Source: Parvularculaceae bacterium UBA4496 (GTDB taxonomy: Bacteria; Pseudomonadota; Alphaproteobacteria; Caulobacterales; Parvularculaceae). Taken from it: a stretch of 23,404 nt of DNA. The notes under the pieces were generated by a model. It was not told the DNA's origin. It worked only from the letters and a program-made list of their open reading frames with translations, and searched no databases. Position 1 is the stretch's first letter. Every line of letters starts with the position of its first letter. Where the stretch lies: NCBI GenBank assembly GCA_002388885.1, contig DGNI01000193.1, positions 5,932 to 29,335 on the forward strand, given 5' to 3'. Positions 1-11,200 of this stretch are shown here, piece by piece. Made by a program: the position numbers and the translations under genes.

Positions 1-1498
1 CGAGCCGGTGACCGGCATAGTTTTTCTGGGCGCGGAGTTCCGTCGCTGTGCCAAGCGAGTCCGAAATGCGCTTGGCTGTTCGTTCGTCATTCGCCGCAAA
101 GGCGATGCGCACATGACAATTATCCAATATGGAATTATTGGCGCCGTACGCTTTCTCGATTTGATTCAGTGACTGTGCTATCAGATAAGCCCGAACGCCG
201 TAGCCGGCCATAAAGGCAAGCGCCGATTCAAAGAAGTCGAGCCGCCCGAGCGCCGGAAACTCGTCAAGCATCATCAACAACCGATGCGCTCTCTCGCCAG
301 CGTTGCTCTCTAATTCCTCCGTCAACCGGCGGCCGATCTGATTCAAGATAAGGCGCACCAACGGCTTCGTTCTCGATATGTCGGAAGGCGGCACGACGAG
401 GTAAAGCGAGACCGGTCGATCAGCGTTCATCAGATCGTCGATCTTCCAGTCGCAACGGCTCGTTACACGCGCGATGGTCGGATCGCGGTAAAGCCCAAGA
501 AAGCTCATCGCTGTTGACAAGACGCCGGAGCGTTCGTTTTCCGACTTATTGAGAAGTTCCCGCGCGGCTTGAGCTACCACCGGATGAACCTTCGGCGCCT
601 CGACCGTTCCGATATGATTGGTGATCATCATCACTTTGAGCGTGCGCTCAAAGCTGCGCGAAGGGTCGGATAAAAACGCGGCAACGCGCGCCAGCGTCTT
701 TTCTTTCTCGGCATAAAGAACATGCAAGATGACGCCAACGAGAAGCGCGTGGCCTGTCTTTTCCCAATGGCTGCGACGTTCCAGCGATCCTTCCGGATCG
801 ACAAGAATATCCGCTATGTTTTGAACATCGCGCACCTCTTGGTCGCCGCGGCGCACTTCTAGCAAGGGGTTGTATTTTGCTGAAAGCGGATTGGTCGGAT
901 CGAACAGAAGGCAGTGCGAAAATCGAGAGCGCCATCCGGCGGTCAATTGCCAGTTTTCGCCTTTGATATCGTGAATGACCGCACTCCCGGTCCAGGAGAG
1001 GAGCGTCGGGACAACCAGTCCCACTCCCTTCCCGGACCGGGTCGGGGCGAACGCCATGACGTGTTCGGGGCCGTCATGGCGCAGATACCGGCCCTTCCAT
1101 TTTCCCAAGAATACGCCTCGGGCATCGAAAAGGCCGGCATGCGCGATGTCTAGGCGGCGAGCCCATCGCGCAGAACCGAATGTCGTTACATTTTTTGTTT
1201 GACGCGCGCGCCAGACGGAACCGGCTATCGCGGCGGCGGCGCCCAACATTCCGCCGGAGGCTGCAATTCCTCCGCCACGCATGAACACATCTGGCGCATA
1301 AGGCTCAAACGCGTACCACCACTCGAAAAGCCGCCAAGGATAATAGACGGGCAAGTCGAAAGCGACGAACCAGGGCGCGCCAAGGGCACTGTCAAAACCC
1401 AGAGCGCCGGCGACGTAAGCGGTCGCAATCCAAAGGGCCGCGCCGACAATAAGGAAGACGATTATCGCTTGACCAATGAGTATCTTTGTCGGCGTCAT
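1..1498 (-). CDS. traG: Type IV coupling protein TraG/VirD4 family, 3' end cut off by the window
   Basis: This is the 5' part (499 codons) of a conjugal coupling ATPase. Such proteins sit in the inner membrane and pass the relaxase-DNA complex to the type IV secretion channel. I translated it by hand from the ATG at 1498; the frame stays open to base 1. Two hydrophobic segments lie at about residues 9-35 and 74-95, as expected for the N-terminal membrane anchor. Walker A is APTRSGKG at 151-158, and Walker B is LLMMLDE at 407-413, followed by FPALG, a typical TraG/VirD4 signature. The family usually has about 600-700 residues, so roughly a quarter is missing to the left. The ribosome site is weak (GAG about 10 bases upstream). 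It is the clearest sign that the window belongs to a conjugative element. Confidence 0.93.
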   Translation of the reverse strand, partial: MTPTKILIGQAIIVFLIVGAALWIATAYVAGALGFDSALGAPWFVAFDLPVYYPWRLFEWWYAFEPYAPDVFMRGGGIAASGGMLGAAAAIAGSVWRARQTKNVTTFGSARWARRLDIAHAGLFDARGVFLGKWKGRYLRHDGPEHVMAFAPTRSGKGVGLVVPTLLSWTGSAVIHDIKGENWQLTAGWRSRFSHCLLFDPTNPLSAKYNPLLEVRRGDQEVRDVQNIADILVDPEGSLERRSHWEKTGHALLVGVILHVLYAEKEKTLARVAAFLSDPSRSFERTLKVMMITNHIGTVEAPKVHPVVAQAARELLNKSENERSGVLSTAMSFLGLYRDPTIARVTSRCDWKIDDLMNADRPVSLYLVVPPSDISRTKPLVRLILNQIGRRLTEELESNAGERAHRLLMMLDEFPALGRLDFFESALAFMAGYGVRAYLIAQSLNQIEKAYGANNSILDNCHVRIAFAANDERTAKRISDSLGTATELRAQKNYAGHRL

Positions 1499-2071
1499 GA
1501 TTGAATTCTCGCAACCGCTTTGCGGCGTTTCGTGAATCAATCATCGACTGACGGACCGTAAATTGTCACTCGTAGTTATATAGGGAACGTAAGGGTGACT
1601 TCGCGTTGTCCATTTCGGCACAATAAAAGCGGAATATTTCTGCCAATCTGAAATGTGGAAACGATCAGCACGAATTGAAATTATATATATCTATCGAAAC
1701 CTTGGCTCGCGCGACGGGCTGAGTACAGACAGCGATCCAACGAAATGGCTTTTTTGTCGCAAAATTTCTCAAACCTGACCTAAAGTTTCCGAATACCGAT
1801 GTTAATCTGAATTGAAAGATGCGCACAAAATCCCAATGGACCTATGCATAGAAACGTAAATGTCCGTAGGCGCTCTATTCCGGTCCTGCATCTAGAACGT
1901 GAGTCCTAGTGCCATATACTTCATCGTCTGTGGTTTGGATGCCGATCAGGTCCCTTACGATCCAATTGTCACAACCAAGAGCCTACCCGTGCTTTTTGGA
2001 AACATGGGCTGACTTAGCGCAGTTTTGATACGTGCTATTCGGGAGCAAATGGATCACGGTTGACAGAAAGG
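1499..2071. other. Intergenic stretch without a convincing gene
   Basis: This lies between the start of traG and the end of the four-gene operon, both on the minus strand. I found no reading frame resembling a protein family, no tRNA-like cloverleaf and no clear rho-independent terminator behind the operon. It is AT-rich around 1675-1700 (a run of alternating T and A) and should hold the traG promoter, but I cannot place -35 and -10 boxes with confidence. It marks the junction between conjugation core and cargo. Confidence 0.5.
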
Positions 2072-5000
2072 CTACTTTACGTGCTTCTCCATAAAGCCCA
2101 GCGTTGTGGCATTCTCAAGCAGCGTCCGAACCTTGGCTCTGTCAAGCCCTTGAGAAACCTCTGCGTCGATCTCAAGCCTAATAGCCACCTCGCTGCCTGG
2201 GATCGTAGTGAGTTGCTCGACGATCGCCTCGACGATCTGGTGAATATCGCGAGCAGGCCGATCAGCGGAAATCATCACCGTTCCCATGAACCGCGTGGGT
2301 CTGGGCTCCTGTTGCTCTTTGTCTCTGCTTTCACCGTTTCCTTCTTCGTGCCGCCCATCGGATGTTTCGTCGAACTGAGGCGTAGAAGATTCCGATGTTT
2401 CCTTGTCTGCCTGCTCCGTCTTGGGAGCAGGTCGGTGAGATTCAGCAACATCAGGCTTCAGTATTACACTTTCACCGTTAATAATGACGTGAGGCTCGTG
2501 CGCTTTTTCAATTAGAAGGCCTGGATATTTGTCGGAATCTTCATCCCAACTTTCTGCGTATGCGAATGGCCCTGCAACGATCCCCGTCACTGCGGCTTGG
2601 ATTGCCTTCACCAAAACCTGCTGGTTCTTTACCCTCGGCAGATAGAGATATCTGTTCAGGTATTCCCAGAGGTCTTTAAGATGCAGGTGGGGCTTTCCGT
2701 TCCAAATATACTTTTGGAGGTCGCGATCCAGGCGGGTTGGCCCTAGCTCGGGTAATAACGCTTCATCGCTTACAAGTTTTCGGCTCGCGCGAGATAGAAG
2801 TCCATCTTGTGCTGGAATTTTTCCTGAAGACCAATCGAAATCGGCGTGAGCGTCGTCTTGGTGAGGATAGAGCAAGTAGCTCCAACACTCCTGCATTCGC
2901 GTGCGCATTGTATCTTTGGATTCATCTCGCTTTGCTTTTGCCAGTGCACTGTCGCTTTGCGTCAAGTTTAATCGTTCGATATCTCGTACAATCTGTTCCC
3001 AGCCTAGAGCAGCGCGTACTGCTTCCTTCAAGCTTTCGAGATGTCGGGCTTCAGCGGCAATAAACACCAACGTATTTCGATACACGCGAGGAACAGTGCC
3101 CCTTTGCATCAGAATTTCTCTCGCAGCCTTCTGAGCTTCCGATCCGTCACGGCCATTGTGAGGATGCGCGACGCCGAGAATAACCGCCCGAACGCCGCCA
3201 GCCTCGTCAGGGACATCCGCTGAACTGGCTGGCGCTACCTGAATTGCATCAAAATGTCCGCGATCAGTAATGCCATTGATGTACTTGTTGAGCTCTTGGT
3301 CGATTGTAACCAATACAAGTGCTTCGTCGAGTTGTGCGGCTTTGTCTGCCGCGAGGCGATTCAGGCTCGGAGACATGGAATACCAGTAGCGACCGAGATC
3401 GCTATGCATGTACTTAGCTTGGTTTGTGAGGCGTCTTAGGGCATCCCCAAAGATTGCAGGGCGTTCACCTGGTTGAACAACGCCCAGATTGATTTGCTTA
3501 TCGTCAAGTCCTTTGTTCTTCTGAGCATGCGTAGGCGCGGAACCCATAAAGATCGCGCGCGCTACTCGTCGTGTGGCCGAATAGCGATTTAGGTTCGGCG
3601 CGGATTGGTCGATCTTGTATGGCGTGGATGCGGTCCCATCTACGTCGCCAGCAATGATCGACTGCCAGTTCACATCAAGATAGTGAAGCAATTCCGGCTC
3701 GACTCTCGCTGAGCTTATGGCAACGCTCCCTGGCATGATCATGACCGATGGATCGTTGCTCATCCAAAGCTCGTGAATGACCTGCGCCATGAGGCGCAGT
3801 ACACCACGCGTCCGCTGAAACTTCTCCAAAGATCCCCAGCTGGTATACAGCTGATCAAAAAGCTCGGGATGGATCGGATAGGCTTTCTCTAGTTTCCGAC
3901 GGTAGTCTTCATCTGCGCAGCCCTGTGGAAAGTCGTTGCTGTTTTCGCGATACAACTTTGCAAACTGCTTTAGCGCATTGTCCTTGTGATGGTGCTTGTC
4001 ACCGGGAATGGATTTGAAGAGCCTGCGGCGAACAATCTCGTAGCTTTCTTCTTGGGATGCTGGTCGCCAGGAAGACTCAACACGGGAAAAGGTCTGCTTA
4101 AGCCGCGACAGGGCTTCCTGACCGCCTTCGCCGCCAACCTCAATTTGAGACGCGGGGAGAGATGCAACGAGCAGAGTTCCAGGGCTGGCCTTTACCGCCT
4201 CAGTCAGCGACTGAACGAAGGAAAGGTTTGCGTCGAAAGAACCTGAAGGCAATCCATCGACCTTGTAGATTTGACGCAAGTAGGCGACCCACTCGTCGAT
4301 AAGGATAAGACATGGTGCATACTTCTTGAAAATTTCTTCCAGTAAATTGGAGCCGGGCGCGATACCCTTTTCGTCATTTTCCGCAAGCATCTTGTAAGCT
4401 TCGGCTCCGCCAAGCTGCCACGCCATCTCACCCCATGTCGTCCTGATCTTAAGGCCACCTTCGGTATTGATCACATCTTGAGGGCCGCGTGAGGTGCCTA
4501 CCAGTACAGCGCGACTGACTTTGGATGGCACGTCCAGACCATGCTCCTTGAGAAGCTGGTCCAATCCAGGCAAATCTTGAGCGGGTGTCCCGCCCACCAT
4601 GTGGTATAGCCCGAGCATGGAGTGCGTTTTGCCGCCCCCAAAATTGGTCTGTAGCTCAACGACAGGATCGCCGCCTGAATCAGAAAGGCGTTTGGCCGCT
4701 CCAACCAATAGGTTGCTGAGCCCGTCGGTTAGGTAGGTTCTGCTGTAGAACTCTTTTGGATCGCGGTATTCAGACGGAGCACTCCCCGAATGCACTTTTC
4801 CAAGATCGGCAGCAAACTCGGCCTGCTTGAATTCTCCCGTTGCGACGTCATTGTGTGGCTCGATAACCTCACGCCAAGGCAGTAGTCCCGCGACCGTTTC
4901 CACAGAAATTGAAAGCTTTTGCGATTTTCGGCGCTCTTCGTTGCGTTGTAATTCCGTGTACTTTGTTCTCAGAATCGTATCGCGCATCTTGCCGATCTGC

Positions 5001-5380
5001 TCAGCAGTGTCGCCGGCGCTAATTGACTCCATAAGACGACGCATCGAATCCAGCGCGCGTTCGGCATCATCATAGGTGAAAGTCTCATTGTGCGAGAGCC
5101 TATTGCGGACTTCGAGCAGCTCGGAGACGTAGGATCTTTCGGGATGCCCGAGAACATTCGAGAAAGCTTCCTTCCAAAAGATCATCATCGTCTTGAGGAG
5201 TGCTTGCTGATCCCAGTTAATGTTTCCACCGCTGGCCTTAAGACCAGTGACCCGCTCCATTACCTCAACTTGCCAGTGCCCGCTTATCGAGCTGTCCAAT
5301 CGTTTTTCCACAAACGGTGTCAGAGCCTCCGGCAGAAGCTCCATTCCTTCAAAAACATAGTGTCGTGTACTCTTTGCCAT
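2072..5380 (-). CDS. Swt1-type HEPN domain + DUF499 ATPase, last gene of the defence operon
   Basis: A 1102-residue cytoplasmic protein. The N-terminal ~130 residues look like a Swt1-type HEPN domain, with the R-x4-H pair typical of HEPN ribonucleases at R92 and H97 (VRNRLSH). A DUF499-type P-loop ATPase follows: Walker A FGGGKTHS at 247-254 and Walker B LILIDEW at 358-364. A charged, low-complexity linker (about 985-1025) precedes a conserved-looking C-terminal domain. DUF499 ATPases are related to the PglY/BrxC ATPases of BREX phage defence; the HEPN part may be an RNA-cleaving effector (inference). The ATG at 5380 follows a purine-rich site (AGGGG) and starts only 9 bases after the methyltransferase stop codon, so the two are almost certainly cotranscribed. 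Family call is firm; the molecular role is not. Confidence 0.88.
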   Translation of the reverse strand: MAKSTRHYVFEGMELLPEALTPFVEKRLDSSISGHWQVEVMERVTGLKASGGNINWDQQALLKTMMIFWKEAFSNVLGHPERSYVSELLEVRNRLSHNETFTYDDAERALDSMRRLMESISAGDTAEQIGKMRDTILRTKYTELQRNEERRKSQKLSISVETVAGLLPWREVIEPHNDVATGEFKQAEFAADLGKVHSGSAPSEYRDPKEFYSRTYLTDGLSNLLVGAAKRLSDSGGDPVVELQTNFGGGKTHSMLGLYHMVGGTPAQDLPGLDQLLKEHGLDVPSKVSRAVLVGTSRGPQDVINTEGGLKIRTTWGEMAWQLGGAEAYKMLAENDEKGIAPGSNLLEEIFKKYAPCLILIDEWVAYLRQIYKVDGLPSGSFDANLSFVQSLTEAVKASPGTLLVASLPASQIEVGGEGGQEALSRLKQTFSRVESSWRPASQEESYEIVRRRLFKSIPGDKHHHKDNALKQFAKLYRENSNDFPQGCADEDYRRKLEKAYPIHPELFDQLYTSWGSLEKFQRTRGVLRLMAQVIHELWMSNDPSVMIMPGSVAISSARVEPELLHYLDVNWQSIIAGDVDGTASTPYKIDQSAPNLNRYSATRRVARAIFMGSAPTHAQKNKGLDDKQINLGVVQPGERPAIFGDALRRLTNQAKYMHSDLGRYWYSMSPSLNRLAADKAAQLDEALVLVTIDQELNKYINGITDRGHFDAIQVAPASSADVPDEAGGVRAVILGVAHPHNGRDGSEAQKAAREILMQRGTVPRVYRNTLVFIAAEARHLESLKEAVRAALGWEQIVRDIERLNLTQSDSALAKAKRDESKDTMRTRMQECWSYLLYPHQDDAHADFDWSSGKIPAQDGLLSRASRKLVSDEALLPELGPTRLDRDLQKYIWNGKPHLHLKDLWEYLNRYLYLPRVKNQQVLVKAIQAAVTGIVAGPFAYAESWDEDSDKYPGLLIEKAHEPHVIINGESVILKPDVAESHRPAPKTEQADKETSESSTPQFDETSDGRHEEGNGESRDKEQQEPRPTRFMGTVMISADRPARDIHQIVEAIVEQLTTIPGSEVAIRLEIDAEVSQGLDRAKVRTLLENATTLGFMEKHVK

Positions 5381-5389
5381 TGCCTGCCC

Positions 5390-8239
5390 CTAGATATTCA
5401 TTGCCGTTTGGCGATCGCCTGTGATCTCGTATTCCGAGATCGTAGCTGCCTCGCGTGTTAGTTCAGTCCATACCGCGATCAGGGCGTTGTAGGAGGTCGC
5501 CTCCTTCGCATCCTTCCGCTTGTTCGAGCAGATGTCGTAAAGGCTGTAGGCTAGGTCTTTGACGGCCTCGGCCTTGTCCGCGCCCATCTTTTTCAAAAGC
5601 GTTGCCGCTGCGTGTTCCCCCTCATTCTCCAGAGCTCGGATCAAGTACTGGCAGCACTCCCATACAGTAAGGTGCGGATCAGTGTTTGGGTCCCAATCGT
5701 CTAAGAGCTCTTCACGCTTTAGAATTCGAACTTTGCCAGCGGCACTTTCTGCAATGCCCGCATGCTTGACGCTTTCCACCGAAATTCCACGCGCGCGAGC
5801 AAGATTGTCTGCGTCTCCAAATGCGCCATTATCGTAGCCGTTCTGTGTAAACCAATGCAGCGCAAACCTTGTATCAGCGTCAAACTCGCCTTCCTGTTCA
5901 GATAGAAATTCATCGAGCTGTTGATTAATTATCTGGAGGGCGCTCTTGACAGTCATTTGACTATCATCGCTTTCAAGTACCGATTTATATCTACTAAAGA
6001 TTCCGATACCTGGGCCGATAGAGGCCTGAGGAATATCTACCGGAGCGATGTTTGCCCTCTGCATTTCCTTCATGGCAGTAGGAAGTTCACGCTTCAACGC
6101 GCGCATGAATTCTGATCGGGTAACGACCTCTGCAGACTCAGAGCGCTTGCGACAAGACAGCACCACCGATGTTGCTAGTGCATTACGATTCTTCTTAAGG
6201 TTTCCAACTAGCTCGGTTCGCACAGGCCACGTCGCGTCAACCTGGTATCCGGCTGCAATTACGGATTGAAGGAATGTGGCCCATCCCTTCGAAGAGGTGC
6301 CGCCCTCATCGACTTCCCCTTGTCTGAATGCATAATAGATTGCTGCAGGCACATCTTTACGACCTTGCTCCGCCATGTGGCGCATTACATTTGTCATGCC
6401 ATCAAGGAAAAAAACGTCGGCAGGATCGCGTCCTTTGTGCCGTTGGTGATCAGCCACCAGCTCTTCCGCCTTCGGAACAAGGACCGTCTGGAATAGGTCC
6501 GGATAATGATCTTTCAACGCGCGACGTAGCCAGACATAGAAGAAGTCGGACAGATCAGCATAGGGAACATTGTCGTAATAAGGAGGATCGGTCGAGATAA
6601 CGAAATTGGTAAAATCTACAGTCTGCGCATCCTTTTGCACCTCGTATCCAGCCACTTGTTGTGAAGGCAATCCGGCAACGGACTTTGCAAGGTATTCAAC
6701 TTGTCCGAAGAAGTTTCCAGAAGATGTGGAGAACGGATTGCCCTCAGCAGTATCCCATCGCATAGGTAGGGCCTGCATTGCGAATACCTGCTCAACTTTT
6801 TCGCCAGAATTATGCCAAAAAGTACTCGTTGATTGCCGATTTGCAAGTCTACTCACGCCGAGTGCGAGGTATGTAGCGATAGCTACTTTGTAGTCATCAT
6901 GTGCTTCGATTTGAGCGACTACTTCTGGGATAAGACGAGAAAATGTATTTAATGCGATAGTCTGACGGTCCATGAACAAATCCGAAATGTCCTTTGGACC
7001 GTAATTCGTGACGCTCATGTACTGGGGGTGTTGTGATAACGGGTACTCTGGTCGCCAGTCAGGTGTTTCACTAAAGGCGATATCAACATGTTTGGGGTCC
7101 GGCGAAACATAGCGACGACCCCCTTTTCCCTCAGCTACGATACCGAGCAGCTGCCAACCCATTCGACCCGCCATACCTTCCTGCTTGACATAATCGGCGG
7201 GCACCGCGTCCCCGGTAAGAAGACACGTGAAATTCGCGCCTCTTCCGACCTTTGTCCCAGCGGCGACGGCGTCAGCGTCTTTCGGTTCGCCGTAATTTAC
7301 TTCGAAGGTTATCGTCTTGCCTTCAATCGTCGGCGAGACCCAAACCTTCTTCTTTGGTTTTCGACAAAGCCAGTAGGTAGAAACCAAAGGGATATGAGCT
7401 CCGCCAACCGCGGGGTTCGGACTTGGCACTGTGCGAGCCCAAATCCACGCCAACACTGTCTCTTCGCCACCTCCATCACGCGCGGAAAGTGTAACCTTTG
7501 GATAAAGATGGCCGATCTTCTTCCAGGCTCTTTCACGCAGTTTCTGCGCGTAATACAGAATGTCCTCTGCAAGTCCTTCCGCACCACGATACGAAAGATT
7601 TTCCTTTGTGCCTGGGTGCACCGGAGGCTGATCCTTAAACTTTGGCGGTATCTCAATCATGGCCTTGCCGATCATCACAGCGACAGGATTCAGGTCAGAG
7701 CCGTAGGCGGGAAGACCGAGGCGCTGCGCTTCCAACGGGATAGAGCCGCCGCCGGAAAACGGATCGTAAACTCTTGGGAGTTCGTCTCCGCAGCACCGTC
7801 GGATTTCTGTACGGGCACGCTCCAGCACTTCTTCGTTGGTGCTGTTCTCCCACTTCACGAGCTCTTCGATGATCTTGAAGAGACGCTTGCGTTCGAGCTC
7901 GATCGCAATGTCTTCAAGGTTCAGCGGCTTTTCGTCAGCCGGGATCGCCTTGCCATCGGCTTTGTCCTTCTCACGTTTCTCTGCCCTTGCTGCAGCTTCT
8001 GCCTCTGCCGCTTTGCGTGTTTTCTCGTCGGCAATTAGCTCATCCACGTACGCGGAAGGATCATCGACCAACTGGCAGAACAGAATTGCCCGGCATGCAG
8101 CAAGCGGACGGCGCGCCCACCAGAGATGCAGAGTGGACGGATGACCATGTCGGATCGACTTTTCACGCGCCGAAGCCACGTTGATGGCTTCGAGCGGGAT
8201 TGCTACCTCAATAAGCTTTTTTTTATAATTGTTTTTCAT
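5390..8239 (-). CDS. DUF1156 DNA methyltransferase, probably adenine-specific
   Basis: A 949-residue protein. The N terminus carries the DUF1156 signature (residues 8-55, including ASAREKSIRHGHPSTLHLWW and ARRPLAACRA). The SAM-binding motif DPFSGGG is at 159-165, followed by SDLNP at 181-185. The catalytic DPPY is at 551-554, far downstream, so a long insertion separates the motifs. DPPY fits N6-adenine or N4-cytosine amino-methylation; known DUF1156 proteins occur in defence islands next to DUF499 ATPases. A charged coiled-coil-like stretch lies at about 66-105. The ATG at 8239 lies inside the end of the upstream gene (17-base overlap) and has no clear Shine-Dalgarno, suggesting translational coupling. 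An A8 run sits at codons 6-8. Likely role: marks self DNA for the operon. The target site cannot be predicted. Confidence 0.92.
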   Translation of the reverse strand: MKNNYKKKLIEVAIPLEAINVASAREKSIRHGHPSTLHLWWARRPLAACRAILFCQLVDDPSAYVDELIADEKTRKAAEAEAAARAEKREKDKADGKAIPADEKPLNLEDIAIELERKRLFKIIEELVKWENSTNEEVLERARTEIRRCCGDELPRVYDPFSGGGSIPLEAQRLGLPAYGSDLNPVAVMIGKAMIEIPPKFKDQPPVHPGTKENLSYRGAEGLAEDILYYAQKLRERAWKKIGHLYPKVTLSARDGGGEETVLAWIWARTVPSPNPAVGGAHIPLVSTYWLCRKPKKKVWVSPTIEGKTITFEVNYGEPKDADAVAAGTKVGRGANFTCLLTGDAVPADYVKQEGMAGRMGWQLLGIVAEGKGGRRYVSPDPKHVDIAFSETPDWRPEYPLSQHPQYMSVTNYGPKDISDLFMDRQTIALNTFSRLIPEVVAQIEAHDDYKVAIATYLALGVSRLANRQSTSTFWHNSGEKVEQVFAMQALPMRWDTAEGNPFSTSSGNFFGQVEYLAKSVAGLPSQQVAGYEVQKDAQTVDFTNFVISTDPPYYDNVPYADLSDFFYVWLRRALKDHYPDLFQTVLVPKAEELVADHQRHKGRDPADVFFLDGMTNVMRHMAEQGRKDVPAAIYYAFRQGEVDEGGTSSKGWATFLQSVIAAGYQVDATWPVRTELVGNLKKNRNALATSVVLSCRKRSESAEVVTRSEFMRALKRELPTAMKEMQRANIAPVDIPQASIGPGIGIFSRYKSVLESDDSQMTVKSALQIINQQLDEFLSEQEGEFDADTRFALHWFTQNGYDNGAFGDADNLARARGISVESVKHAGIAESAAGKVRILKREELLDDWDPNTDPHLTVWECCQYLIRALENEGEHAAATLLKKMGADKAEAVKDLAYSLYDICSNKRKDAKEATSYNALIAVWTELTREAATISEYEITGDRQTAMNI

Positions 8240-11200
8240 GTTCGATCACCAGTCGGTACGTTGAGGGATGCAGCGCCAGCACGCCGCGCTCCCGAAGTTC
8301 AATGAGCATCTTGCCGGACGCCTCGACAGGATTGTCATCAGGGTCAGCAAGGATGAGAGCATAGCTGTCCGGTTCACGTTCCAGGATGCCCCAGATGTCC
8401 GCGCCAAGCTGAAGGGGTTCGCGCTCCAAGCAGTGTTCCTTGGGTAGCAGGCGTTTCGTCACGTCTCCCGTCGCATTTCGCATTTCCCATGGGAAAAGGG
8501 AGCCTTGCGTCTTCGCAATTGTGTGGCCGTTGTCAGCAAAGAAATGACCGTCCTCATCCTTCTTGAAGCCTTTGGCGACGGCAAAACGCTCGATCAGCTG
8601 AGGCTTTGAAAGCCGCGGCTTTACAGGGCGGTAGATGACTTCTTCTTCGGTATCTTTGTCGTCGTCACTCTGCATAGACCGCTCGTCTTCATGGTCCTTT
8701 TCTTCTGGATTGTCTTCACCCGTCACATCCGAATGTACGACCGTGTCCAGATCGCCGTCTTCGTCCACCGAGGCCGGTAAAGATTCTTCGTCCTCGTGGT
8801 CCGAGGCCGCTTCTGAAACGTGTGGTCCATCAGCATCCCCTGACGGTTCTTCAACGACGGCACTATCTCGCTGAGTCTGATCACCAACTTCGCCTTCGTC
8901 GCAGAGCTCAAAGTTCTCTTCCATGTATGATCGTACAAATGCAGGATCGCGATCAAAGCAGAGCTTGATTGCGTCGCCGATGTCCTGCCTCCTAAAAGTT
9001 TTTCCAAGCTCTTGAGCGACTGCCTTCGCCAGTTTTGCGAGTGGCTTGTCCTCGGCGAAAAGTGTATCGCCGAGCCAAAGGGCATCGGCCTGTCTCGCTG
9101 TGCCAGCGGGTTTCCCGTCGATATACGGTACTATCTGGATACGCGGGCTGGTAAGCCACAATGTATTGGACAACGCGATACCCAGTTCGCGTATGCGAGA
9201 TGCCTCTTGCTCATCGTCTAATTCAATGCGCTGCAGCAGCAAGCCCAGCTCCTTTAGCCAGGCGCGCTGTTCTCCCTCTCCGCTTGGTTTTTCACGTTGG
9301 TCAAAGCGCTCTTCAATCTGTGCAGATAAGGGTGTCAGGGTGCTGAACGGCTCAGCCTCGTTCGTCTCAGCCGAGAGCATCTGAAGGTCTGCCGTCTTTT
9401 CCCTTACCCATTGATGCAGATGACTCCAACGTGTGAGCGTTTGCATGGAAAGAGCATAGGCGAAGCTATCTGTGGGAACCCACTCACCTGCAAGGTTTAG
9501 CCAGTGTCCGCATTCTTCCCAGACACTTATGGGGAAGCGCGCGATAAGTGTTTTGACACGACGCATCTCATTAGGTTGAACCACCTTCCCGGAAGGAAGG
9601 GATTTAAGCCATTCAAGTGCGAGTTCAGCCGTAGGTCTATCGCCGACGTCAATCTTGCGCCAAAGCGTGAGCTCACGCACACCAGCGCGTATGAGCGGAA
9701 TATCCGGAATGTCCTCTTCGCCAGTTGATAGGAAAGCCCCTAAAGAGTTCTCCCAACTGTTGCTTTCTGTAAGAACCAGACGTTCGCTCCCGAAAGACGT
9801 CCGAATTTTCAGAAAGTCTTCCGTGGAACAACTATCAATCAATTGATCCAGGCGGCGATACCATTTTTCTACTTCGTGAGCTGGTGGCGTTTGCGCCTGG
9901 GACAGACTTCTCAACCGTTGCAGAATTTTTTCCGGACCTGTTGGCGTGTCGGACACCCCTAGCTGCTTGAGCACAGGCTTGGTTGCTTCATTGTCGAGTA
10001 ACCCGTGCACAAACGCCTCGACATCCATCAATGCTTCGGTGTCATGCGTTCGCATCAACAATTCAGAGGGCTTGCGGAGTACGCCGTTTGTATCGGGGAG
10101 ACAGGGCCTTTCCCTTAGCGCAGCGAGCCATTTCGGAGGCAGACCGTCCCGAATGATCCGTCGCTCATGACCGTTTGAGGCAACTTCGGATACTGTCGCA
10201 GATAGGAAGTTCGTCCATTGTGATGGCGCTGCCAGCACAAACCCTGCAACGCACGACCATACTGCGGGAACCTCTTCTTCAAGTGCTTCCCAATGCTCCC
10301 AAAACTTGGCATCGAAATCCCAGTCGCTGATCAAGAATGACGGGTTGGAATAACGTGTATTGTATCTGCCCGCGTAGTGACGTTCCTTAAGTGTTTTCTG
10401 CAGTGACATCTCACTCCAATGACGCGATTGATCACGCTTCAAAGGAACAAAACTGTTTAGACCTGATCGCCCGCTGCTGACCCACGCGACCCATTCATCT
10501 TTTGAGCATGACCGAAACTCTTTTGTGTACTCAGGGTGCAGTAGGTGCTGTTCTGCCCATTCATCAGGAAGCAGAAGCTCCAAAGCACCATCCTGATCAT
10601 AAATTACGGTCTTACGAATTGGACGCAGCTTCCTGTCCTGGCACACAAACCTAAAGTGATCGCCGATCTGTGCGCCGAGCTTTGCGGCTATGTGAGCAAG
10701 CCTAACGGCGTCCCTAAGTTGGACTTGCTGCTCTGCAAAGAATGCTTCCGCGACCTGATCAATAACATTGCCAGTGTCGCTCGTATCGCCAAGTCCAACC
10801 GCGTCCAAAACGCTTTCTGCGCGGTCAACGAGATTATCGAGTTTTTTGTCCTTTTCGTTCTCAGCATTCCTGCGCTGTTCGGTTAAAAAACGCATCCAGT
10901 TCTGGTTCAAAACTGAAAGACGATCGCCCAAAAACGCCCAATCATCATCCGATGGGACCATCCGCTTTTCTCCGAGCCGCACAACCTCCGATGCCGCCAG
11001 AAGAATGTCCTTGCCTTGCACAGGCACGATCCGCAATTCGTCTTCGGAACAGTAATACTCGTTACTTTGAAGGAGCTTATCGATATAGACCCAGAGGCTT
11101 AAAAGCTGACGCCATGTGGAAGGCTTCGGAAAGTGTTTGCTCTGGAGAACATCAAGAACGTCCTGATTGCTGATCTCATCTACGGCATTCCAGTTCTTCA

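Noticed and set aside
914..1504. Several plus-strand frames opposite traG
   Set aside because: Antisense to clear TraG sequence with Walker motifs; their translations lack any motif.
1577..1612. Possible oriT/nic-like sequence upstream of traG
   Set aside because: Only a loose resemblance to MOBQ nic regions, with no convincing inverted repeat and no relaxase gene visible.
7088..8038. 316-codon plus-strand frame opposite the DUF1156 gene
   Set aside because: Low-complexity, Arg/Phe-rich translation antisense to a well-supported methyltransferase; a shadow of its codon bias.
8217..8224. A8 run at the start of the methyltransferase gene as a programmed frameshift site
   Set aside because: The upstream gene stops right at the run and both genes have intact starts; ordinary overlap explains it.
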